Made by a program: the position numbers and the translations under genes
Shown here: positions 6,475-11,432 of the stretch, one piece after another
Position numbering within the stretch: the first letter of the stretch is position 1
Layout of the letters: every line of letters starts with the position of its first letter
Notes under the pieces: generated by a model
Seen by the model: the letters and a program-made list of their open reading frames with translations, nothing else
Database searches by the model: none
What the model was told of the DNA's origin: nothing
From: JAABRU01 sp050180235
Lineage (GTDB): Bacteria; Desulfobacterota; Desulfobacteria; Desulfobacterales; Desulfococcaceae
Assembly (NCBI GenBank): GCA_050180235.1
Contig: JBFXEJ010000152.1
Span: 1-11,432 of the forward strand
Length of the DNA stretch: 11,432 nt
Direction of reading: 5' to 3'

Positions 6475-8925
6475 TCACTCCTTCTTCTCTTTCATCAGAC
6501 AGCATTTCTTGTACTTTTTGCCGCTTCCGCAGGGACAGGGATCATTTCTGCCCACTTTCTTCTCCCGGCGCACCGGCTGCACAGGTTCATAACTTTCCCG
6601 CTCGGAAAATCCGCCCGGAGGGGCAATTCGGGGTTTGTCACTGCCGGTCAACTCCAGAAGACTGTTGTAATAATCACAGTACGCATCCAGAAACTCATCC
6701 TGTTCCAGTCCTGAACCTTTGTAATATTTGGGTTTTTCCAGATAAGGAAGTCCTTTTTCCATCCATTCCAAGGCCCGGTGCGCATCCTCTTTTTCTTCCG
6801 CTATCCGGGCAAGGGAATAATATGCCTGAAAATACCGGGGATCCGCCTCTATGGCCTGCTGATATATGGCCGCGGATTTGGTGAACAAATCCATGAAGTA
6901 GTAAATATTTCCCAGCCCGATGTATTTGTCCGCATCTTTGGGATTTTTTTCTATGGCTTTCTGATATTTTTCTATGGCTTCATCCACTTCCATAACTTTT
7001 CCCATAGCCATAGTTTTGCCATACTGAAACGGACTTCTTTCATATGCCTCTTTCATATCCTCTTTGGATTCCGACTTTCCGGCAAACATCAGGCGCATAG
7101 TTTCCGCGCTCAGGGCCATCATACCTCTGTCGGTAAATTTAAAATCAGCCAGAGTTCCGCAGTTGATACATTCAATCTCCTGCGCAATATTGGGTTTTCC
7201 TTTTTCACTCATGAAAATCCGGTACAGCCGGTAATGGCTGCGATCCCCGCAGTTTTTGCATTCCAGTTCCGCGTCAATATAGGGTTGGGCTATGTCCGCA
7301 AGTCTTCCGGACATGACGGCCTCAGACATTGCTGCCTGCTCTTTTCTGCGCTGATAATACTGTTTCAGCAAATCCTCTGTTTCCGGTATTTTCCCTTTGG
7401 TGAGCAATGTTATGGTCAACCATGCATCATCAATGAGACGCTGGTTTTTGTTGACTTTTCTGCTGATTTTCTCCAGACAGTTTTCATTGCACAGGGATTC
7501 GCACGCGTGCAGAATGAATTCCGGTTCAATGTTCATCAGGGTGTCAAAATACCTGTCTGTGAATGCAACAGCTTCAGGACCGCCAATTTTCCGCACAATT
7601 TCCACAGCGGATATAATTGGCATCTCATCTGCCTGATCCGCATAATCTGTAAGAAAAACAACAGCCTTTTTCCCGTATTTGAGCAGTGCTTTTTCCGCAG
7701 CTTCTCCGATGAAGTCAATATCTGTTTCCAGTGTCCTGCACAGAGGCTGGATAAATTCATCATAACCCAGTTCAGCCATAACGCGGATAATATTCAGACC
7801 GCCATGATATTCAAAACAGTTTTCCAGACCTTTTGTGAGACAGTGAATGGTTTCTGTACGGTCACTTTGCCGGAAAAAAGCAAGAAAACCCTCAAAATCC
7901 GGCAGAAATTCCATATTGTCACAAAGCATGGCCGCAGCATCTGCCACAGAAAGTCCGGTCAGATTCAGTTTTTCTGCCCGGAAAAAAGTCGTGATCCCGC
8001 TGATGAGCATGGCATAGGCATAAGGTTTCTGCTTTTTGTCATGCAGGCTTTTCATAAAACCCCGGTCTGCAAGCATATTTTCAAACAAAGTCCTGATTTT
8101 TTCATCCCGGATATGTCCTTTATGAGTTTCAAAAAAGGACTCAGCATATTTGAAAGAGCGTTTTCCGGTTTTTTGAATCACTTTTTTCAGTTCATCCCCG
8201 GGCAGAGGCTCTTTGTAATATGCTTTTGAATATAAAGAAATTCCGGTATTTTCCATGCGATCCCGGATTGCCCGGTATTCATCGGAATTCAGCCCCAGTG
8301 CGCTGACAACGTCCTTAATCAGAAAAGCATAATCCTCATCTTGTGAAAACAGGCAGTGACGGAACAGGGCTTCGGTTTCCGGATGATCATATTTCAGTGC
8401 CAGTTTCAGCAAATCGCTTCCGTAAGGTTCCTCAATGCCTTTGTCTCCATAGGTCTCGCGATATGCCTCAATGATGTTGAAGGCCAGAGATTTCTGTTTT
8501 TCTTCAGGCAGCAGGCTGAAATTTGCCTTCATGCTTTCCCATATGCGGTAGGCATCAAAGAGTCTTTCCCTGTCTTTGCACAAATCCTCCAGCAGTCTGG
8601 CCGCTGTTTCAGGTGCATTCCTAATCAGAACCGGCAACGCCCATCCTGCTGTGGTATTTTCCCAGTTCTCCAGCCATTTCAATGTCATCAGATCCGTTTG
8701 AGCGGCAAAACGCTGCGGAGATACAGCCTGAAACAGTTGGGAAAGGGAAAGTATGTCCCCCCGGTGAATCAGATGCTCCAGAGTATCGTCATCCAGAAAC
8801 CGTTCTTCCAGCCTGCGCGCCTCTTCCGGATCAACCTCTTTTTTATCTTTGATGCGTTCCACCACCCATTCCGCAAGAATGGGTTCCCTCATGTCAATGT
8901 TTTTCTCTATCTGTGTCCAGTCCAT
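6475..8925 (-). CDS. Large helical-repeat protein with TPR region, two CxxC pairs and C-terminal SEC-C zinc motif
   Basis: An 816-residue, soluble, mostly helical protein with no signal peptide. Residues 1-540 are acidic alpha-helical repeats, HEAT/ARM-like in places (for example 405-450), with no recognised catalytic motif. Two CxxC pairs (CKNCG at 556-560 and CINCG at 586-590) bracket a short segment and look like a zinc ribbon. Residues about 645-725 are two to three TPRs (AIEKYQKAIEKNPKDADKY is a textbook unit). After a proline-rich linker, residues 791-809 are a textbook SEC-C motif (VGRNDPCPCGSGKKYKKCC), the zinc-binding tail first named in SecA and common at the ends of unrelated proteins. 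The start ATG (8923-8925) has AAGGA 12-13 bases upstream, rather far; a 14-codon overlapping frame begins in between. It is probably a protein-interaction or adaptor protein of unknown partner. Confidence 0.85.
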   Translation of the reverse strand: MDWTQIEKNIDMREPILAEWVVERIKDKKEVDPEEARRLEERFLDDDTLEHLIHRGDILSLSQLFQAVSPQRFAAQTDLMTLKWLENWENTTAGWALPVLIRNAPETAARLLEDLCKDRERLFDAYRIWESMKANFSLLPEEKQKSLAFNIIEAYRETYGDKGIEEPYGSDLLKLALKYDHPETEALFRHCLFSQDEDYAFLIKDVVSALGLNSDEYRAIRDRMENTGISLYSKAYYKEPLPGDELKKVIQKTGKRSFKYAESFFETHKGHIRDEKIRTLFENMLADRGFMKSLHDKKQKPYAYAMLISGITTFFRAEKLNLTGLSVADAAAMLCDNMEFLPDFEGFLAFFRQSDRTETIHCLTKGLENCFEYHGGLNIIRVMAELGYDEFIQPLCRTLETDIDFIGEAAEKALLKYGKKAVVFLTDYADQADEMPIISAVEIVRKIGGPEAVAFTDRYFDTLMNIEPEFILHACESLCNENCLEKISRKVNKNQRLIDDAWLTITLLTKGKIPETEDLLKQYYQRRKEQAAMSEAVMSGRLADIAQPYIDAELECKNCGDRSHYRLYRIFMSEKGKPNIAQEIECINCGTLADFKFTDRGMMALSAETMRLMFAGKSESKEDMKEAYERSPFQYGKTMAMGKVMEVDEAIEKYQKAIEKNPKDADKYIGLGNIYYFMDLFTKSAAIYQQAIEADPRYFQAYYSLARIAEEKEDAHRALEWMEKGLPYLEKPKYYKGSGLEQDEFLDAYCDYYNSLLELTGSDKPRIAPPGGFSERESYEPVQPVRREKKVGRNDPCPCGSGKKYKKCCLMKEKKE

Positions 8926-9061
8926 TGTCTGTTTTCATTCCTTTCGCTGTTTCAGAAAAATATTTTGGGTTCGTTGCCGTTCAGAATTATAATTTCAATT
9001 GGTTATCTTAACATCATGGAGCAGGAATTTTATAATTTCTGCATTCCGTATGCTTACCCCC

Positions 9062-9095
9062 TTTTTCAGGGCAGCCACAGATCTGCCCTGAAAAA
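9062..9095. repeat. Perfect 13-bp-arm palindrome
   Basis: TTTTTCAGGGCAG (9062-9074) and its exact complement (9083-9095) enclose an eight-base loop. On both strands the stem is preceded by Ts and followed by As, the reverse of a terminator. It lies upstream of the SEC-C gene and next to the repeat at 9121. Confidence 0.7.
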
Positions 9096-9120
9096 TACCG
9101 AAAAATTTGTGAGTGGTTAC

Positions 9121-9198
9121 TTAGGTGATTTACAGAAAAGAATATCCAGTCAAAGCAGCAAAAACTTCCGGCTTTTGCCCTGTGCCTGTGAACTGAAC
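9121..9198 (+). repeat. Dispersed hairpin repeat, copy B
   Basis: The partner of 2921-2999, beginning with the identical TTAGGTGATTT. The central hairpin (9158-9165 with 9171-9178, loop 9166-9170) keeps the 8-5-8 layout of copy A. Stem positions 4 and 6 have changed from C-G and G-C to A-T with compensation; position 7 is now mismatched. CTGTGAACTGAAC (9186-9198) is the reverse complement of the matching word in copy A. Confidence 0.7.
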
Positions 9199-9217
9199 CG
9201 GGATATTTATCTTCATA

Positions 9218-9354
9218 ACTGATGTTACGCAGATTCGTCATACCTGCGAAATTCGGTATTCAGAACCATTTGAAAATACTGGATTCCGGCTTTTGCCGGA
9301 ATGACGGCATCTACAGCAGTCTGCTGATTTTTTGAAGTGTGGCGTAACATCAGT
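9218..9354 (+). mobile_element. MITE-like element, copy 2 (137 bp, 5-bp target duplication)
   Basis: The ends ACTGATGTTACGC (9218-9230) and its exact complement (9342-9354) are flanked by TCATA on each side (9213-9217 and 9355-9359). Inner arms 9237-9263 and 9279-9305 pair at 20 of 27 positions. The core GAAAATACTGGATTCC (9272-9287) is identical to the reverse complement of 6295-6310, so the two copies face opposite ways. Different 5-bp flanks at the two sites support independent insertion. Confidence 0.85.
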
Positions 9355-9370
9355 TCATAAATCACCTTAA

Positions 9371-9462
9371 TGGTCTGTCAAATAAGTTTTTTTACATATT
9401 CCGTATCGTGGGGGCGGCAGGATGCCGGTTCTGCTGTGTTAAAAAATTTGTTTGACAGGGCA
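9371..9462. mobile_element. Small TIR element flanked by CTTAA (92 bp)
   Basis: The left end begins TGGTCTGTCAAATAAG, and the complement of the right end begins TGCCCTGTCAAACAAA; over 22 positions the ends match at 18. CTTAA occurs directly on both sides (9366-9370 and 9463-9467), consistent with a 5-bp target duplication. The centre carries the GGCGGCAGGATGCCG hairpin shared with 3045-3148. Confidence 0.65.
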
Positions 9463-9489
9463 CTTAAGCAGGCAAACGAAATTTTCCGT

Positions 9490-9538
9490 GTATTCAGAGA
9501 AATCCGGTTTTTCCGGAAAACCGGATTTCTCTGAATAC
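9490..9538. repeat. Perfect inverted repeat with 22-bp arms
   Basis: The arms 9490-9511 and 9517-9538 are exact complements around the five-base centre TCCGG. A further 8-bp pair, AAATTTTC (9479-9486) and GAAAATTT (9548-9555), lies outside after unequal internal loops. TTTATA follows on the plus strand, too weak a T-run for a clear terminator. The absence of any mismatch implies recent origin or active constraint. Confidence 0.85.
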
Positions 9539-9567
9539 TTTATACCCGAAAATTTATGCTGAATTAC

Positions 9568-9710
9568 TTATAAGTTAACTCAAGTTGCTGCCTATGGAAA
9601 AATTCAATAATATCAGGCAGCGAATTTTAGGCAAAATTACCGTTTTTTTTATAACATCCTGTTTATATGATGTTTATAATTTTATAGGTAGCAACTTGGG
9701 TTATAAGTTA
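9568..9710. mobile_element. MITE-like element flanked by 10-bp direct repeat
   Basis: Inverted ends at 9579-9595 (core CAAGTTGCTGCCTAT) and 9684-9700 match at 15 of 17 positions and enclose an AT-rich interior. TTATAAGTTA is present directly on both sides (9568-9577 and 9701-9710), with one extra A on the left. A duplication of about 10 bp is in the range known for IS4/IS231-type transposases; that assignment is inference. The interior codes for nothing convincing. Confidence 0.65.
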
Positions 9711-9881
9711 TCAATAGGTTGGCAATTTTCTCTGCTTTTTGTGCTGTATAAATATAATATCCTGAAATCATTATATTAAAATTTTCAGATGGAATTTTAT
9801 AACCTTTTGAAATTATTAAAACTGAAATTTTCTACCTAACTATTGCAGTTATGTCAAGCACAAAAAAGAGGAGAATCACGG

Positions 9882-9905
9882 ATGAATACACCTGTAAACA
9901 GTTGA
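9882..9905 (+). other. Seven-codon frame with strong ribosome site (leader peptide or gene remnant)
   Basis: GAGGAG (9868-9873) stands eight bases before ATG (9882-9884), which opens MNTPVNS and then meets TGA (9903-9905). Beyond the TGA the frame stays open for 25 codons to TAG at 9981. It could be a leader peptide ahead of tetR, the start of a decayed gene, or, least likely, a selenocysteine frame; no SECIS-like stem is obvious right after the TGA. Confidence 0.3.
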
Positions 9906-9989
9906 CAGCCATTAATCATCCCTGCACCTCTTACCATGCCGAAAAACACAGGAAAGGACAGACTGTCTCTGATATTCAGATAGTGGATT

Positions 9990-10056
9990 AGCGGGGAGTC
10001 CGGACACCGCTGCCCCCAAACTTTCAGTTTGGAACCAGGGATTTTTCATTTTTTTC
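9990..10056 (+). ncRNA. Structured segment upstream of tetR, unassigned
   Basis: AGCGG (9990-9994) pairs with CCGCT (10007-10011) around the palindrome GTCCGGAC (9998-10005). Next, CCAAACT (10016-10022) pairs perfectly with AGTTTGG (10026-10032). After eight bases come the T-rich runs 10042-10056. This could be the 3' end of a short transcript from the 9882 frame. It does not match a riboswitch I recognise. Confidence 0.3.
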
Positions 10057-10083
10057 TTGACATCCGATGAAAACAGATATATT
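10057..10083 (+). promoter_or_regulatory. Promoter of tetR-sulP
   Basis: A perfect -35 TTGACA (10057-10062) is followed by an AT-rich -10: TATATT at 10078-10083 with a 15-base spacer, or TATTTC at 10080-10085 with 17. The start site would fall near 10090, just ahead of or within the palindromes at 10097-10125. Confidence 0.6.
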
Positions 10084-10096
10084 TCCGAACGCCGAA

Positions 10097-10125
10097 ACTG
10101 ACTGTACAGTCAGTCAGTCTGACTG
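10097..10125. promoter_or_regulatory. Two overlapping palindromes, probable TetR operator
   Basis: ACTGACTGTACAGTCAGT (10097-10114) is a perfect 18-bp palindrome. It overlaps a second one, CAGTCAG-T-CTGACTG (10111-10125), so the half-site CAGTCAG is shared. The position is immediately downstream of the promoter and 40 bases before the tetR ATG. This is the usual place for an autoregulatory TetR-family operator, and the two sites could seat two dimers. Confidence 0.75.
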
Positions 10126-10164
10126 CTTAATCAGTATGTATCTTATATATTTTTCGGTGAGCAT

Positions 10165-10749
10165 ATGAACAAAAAAGAGGCTATTCTTCTGGCCGGAGCC
10201 AGACTGTTTGCGGAAAAAGGATTCAACGGCACATCCATGGCGGAACTGGCCGAGATGACCGGTATAGCGGGCGCTACTGTTTTTTATCATTTCAAAAACA
10301 AGGAAGAGCTGTTTCTGGCTGTTCTGGAACAGGTCAAAGACGGCATTCTGAAATCCTTTGACGAGTATTTTGCCGCAAGCACATTTGAAAACGGTCTGGA
10401 AATGGTGGAAGGTGTGATCTCCTTTTTTCTGTTCATGGCCGGACACAAAGAAGAGTGGTTTCTGCTTCTTCACCGGAACCATCCTTACCGTCTGGCCGAG
10501 GTCAACCCCATCTGCCGCCGTTATCTGGAAGTGATTTACAACTGTTTTGTGGATGTTTTTGAGCGCGCAATACGGAGGGGAAAGGCCGACGGTTCCATCC
10601 GGGACATACCGGCCCATAAAACTGCGCTGATTATTCTGTCAATGGTGGACGGTGTGGTCCGCTTCAAAACCTATCAGTTGTACGATGCCGGAGCCCTGTT
10701 CAACAACCTTATTGAATTGTGCCGAAGGATGCTTGAAAATCCTAAATAA
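10165..10749 (+). CDS. TetR/AcrR family transcriptional regulator
   Basis: A 194-residue one-component repressor of typical size. The N-terminal DNA-binding domain is plain: AILLAGARLFAEKGFNGTSM (residues 6-25), then the helix-turn-helix MAELAEMTGIAGATVFYHFKNKEELF (25-50), with the YHF-x-NKEEL signature of the family. The C-terminal domain (about 60-190) is divergent and helical, with a hydrophobic core (VISFFLFMAG, ALIILSMVDGVV) for ligand binding and dimerisation; the ligand cannot be inferred. The ATG is preceded by GGTGA (10156-10160). A TTGACA promoter and two overlapping palindromes lie directly upstream, indicating self-repression that would also cover the transporter gene 25 bases downstream. 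Synteny suggests it senses the transported anion or a related metabolite, but this is inference. Confidence 0.92.
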   Translation: MNKKEAILLAGARLFAEKGFNGTSMAELAEMTGIAGATVFYHFKNKEELFLAVLEQVKDGILKSFDEYFAASTFENGLEMVEGVISFFLFMAGHKEEWFLLLHRNHPYRLAEVNPICRRYLEVIYNCFVDVFERAIRRGKADGSIRDIPAHKTALIILSMVDGVVRFKTYQLYDAGALFNNLIELCRRMLENPK

Positions 10750-10774
10750 TAACTTTATTACAACAGGTGGTGTT

Positions 10775-11432
10775 ATGATCGAAAAAGTGTTTCCTTTTAT
10801 CGGATGGTTCCGGAACTATGGGAAGGATGCATTCAAAGCAGACATGCTTTCAGGGCTTACAGTGGCCCTGGTGCTTATTCCCCAGTCAATGGCCTATGCG
10901 CAGCTCGCGGGGCTTCCCTCTTATTATGGACTGTATGCCTCTTTTCTGCCGCCCATGATTGCCGCTTTGTTCGGATCAAGCCGGCAACTGGCAACCGGCC
11001 CGGTGGCAGTGGTGTCTCTGATGACCTCCGCTTCCCTGGAACCGCTGGCAACCGCCGGCAGTGAAGGGTATATAGCGTATGCGATCATGCTGGCCCTTAT
11101 GGTGGGCATTTTCCAGTTGTCTTTGGGAATTCTGCGGCTCGGTCTGGTGGTCAATTTTCTTTCCCATCCGGTGGTCAACGGTTTTACAAATGCGGCCGCC
11201 ATTATCATCGCGTCCTCCCAGTTTTCCAAGATGTTCGGGGTGAACGTGGATAATGCCGAGCATCATTATGAAACCATTATCCGGGTGTGCAAAGCAGCAG
11301 CCCATTATACCCACTGGCCCACGCTGATTATGGGAGTGCTGGCATTTGCCATCATGTACGGGCTGAAAAAACTTTACCCCAAAGTTCCCAATGTGCTGGT
11401 GGCCGTAGCGCTTACCACATTGATTTCCTGGG
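10775..11432 (+). CDS. SulP family inorganic anion transporter (5' part, runs off the window)
   Basis: Only the first 219 codons are present; SulP proteins usually run to 550-700 residues, with a cytosolic STAS domain at the end not visible here. The family signature is clear: DMLSGLTVALVLIPQSMAYAQLAGLPSYYGLYASFLPP (residues 23-60), then FGSSRQLATGPVAVVSLM (66-83), and NFLSHPVVNGFTNAAAIIIASSQ (127-149), covering the first transmembrane helices and the half-helix anion site. These inner-membrane carriers move sulfate, bicarbonate, or other anions, often with Na+ or H+. The ATG at 10775 has AGGTGG four bases upstream. It lies 25 bases after the tetR stop with no terminator between, so the two are probably cotranscribed from the operator-controlled promoter. 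The substrate is unknown; sulfate would suit a sulfate reducer but bicarbonate or molybdate are possible. Confidence 0.92.
   Translation, partial: MIEKVFPFIGWFRNYGKDAFKADMLSGLTVALVLIPQSMAYAQLAGLPSYYGLYASFLPPMIAALFGSSRQLATGPVAVVSLMTSASLEPLATAGSEGYIAYAIMLALMVGIFQLSLGILRLGLVVNFLSHPVVNGFTNAAAIIIASSQFSKMFGVNVDNAEHHYETIIRVCKAAAHYTHWPTLIMGVLAFAIMYGLKKLYPKVPNVLVAVALTTLISW

Larger units (their letters stand above)
8926..10164. other. 1.24-kb divergent spacer filled with small repeat elements
   Basis: No convincing protein-coding gene lies between the leftward SEC-C gene and the rightward tetR. A TATAAT (minus strand, near 8990) may serve the SEC-C gene but has no good -35. Then come a 13-bp palindrome, four repeat or MITE-like units, a 22-bp perfect hairpin, an AT-rich stretch (9713-9860), a seven-codon frame with a strong ribosome site, a structured segment, and the tetR promoter and operator, each listed separately. 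Confidence 0.75.

Noticed and set aside
6778..8229. 483-codon open frame on the plus strand
   Set aside because: It lies wholly antisense to the SEC-C gene, its product is rich in Phe, Ile, Cys and His with no motifs, and it has no ribosome site; it is a shadow of the real gene's codon usage.
9062..9095. Palindrome as a bidirectional intrinsic terminator
   Set aside because: On both strands the stem is followed by As and not Ts, so it lacks the U-tract needed for intrinsic termination.
8356..9222. 288-codon plus-strand frame running into the spacer
   Set aside because: Most of it is antisense to the SEC-C gene, and the rest crosses a palindrome and a dispersed repeat; there are no recognisable protein features.
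9585..9779. 64-codon plus-strand frame with hydrophobic stretches
   Set aside because: It starts inside the inverted end of a MITE-like element and has no ribosome site; the hydrophobicity follows from AT-rich sequence.
9882..9983. Selenoprotein frame through the in-frame TGA
   Set aside because: There is no protein similarity after the TGA, no redox motif around it, and no obvious SECIS-like stem immediately downstream.
9990..10056. Riboswitch such as cobalamin or molybdenum cofactor type
   Set aside because: Two small stems are present but no conserved riboswitch core that I recognise; listed only as unassigned structure.
8926..10164. CRISPR array or retron/DGR-like system
   Set aside because: The repeats are unequal, palindromic and of different families, with no regular spacing, no reverse transcriptase and no cas gene in the window.

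Overview
The window looks like a chromosomal stretch from an anaerobic, probably diazotrophic, Desulfobacterota-type (delta-proteobacterial) genome of moderate GC. This is inferred from the gene set (a NifV-type homocitrate synthase, a SEC-C/TPR protein, a SulP transporter, an isocitrate-lyase-superfamily enzyme) and from repeat-rich AT-biased spacers. No rRNA, tRNA or CRISPR was seen, so the taxon is a guess.

Layout. From 307 to 8925 every gene reads leftward (minus strand): an exported TPR protein (307-1269), a RidA-family deaminase (1350-1736), an isocitrate lyase/PEP mutase-family enzyme (1944-2798, TTG start), homocitrate synthase NifV (3222-4367), a GNAT acetyltransferase (4491-4988), a ketopantoate reductase-family enzyme (5270-6199) and a large HEAT/TPR-like protein ending in a SEC-C zinc motif (6475-8925). 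The genes are separated by sizeable spacers containing hairpins, promoters or repeats, so they look like mostly independent metabolic genes and not one operon. On the right, a TetR regulator (10165-10749) and a SulP anion transporter (10775 to the window edge) read rightward as a tight two-gene unit. They sit behind a sigma70-like promoter and two overlapping palindromes that are probably the TetR operator.

The most unusual part is the non-coding DNA. The 1.24-kb divergent spacer 8926-10164 is packed with small palindromic or MITE-like units: a 13-bp palindrome, a 137-bp element with 13-bp terminal inverted repeats and a 5-bp target duplication, a 92-bp element flanked by CTTAA, a perfect 22-bp-arm hairpin, and a 122-bp element flanked by a 10-bp direct repeat. 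Three of these families have a second copy elsewhere in the window: the 137-bp MITE recurs in opposite orientation at 6227-6364 with its own 5-bp duplication, and two others recur side by side at 2921-3148. In addition, heptanucleotide tandem repeats occur in inverted pairs around the RidA gene, and one array supplies the stop codon of the neighbouring enzyme gene. None of the elements carries a transposase, so they would have to be mobilised from elsewhere.

No complete new enzymatic or defence system is visible. The candidates for undescribed biology are the repeat families and the TetR-SulP operator arrangement.
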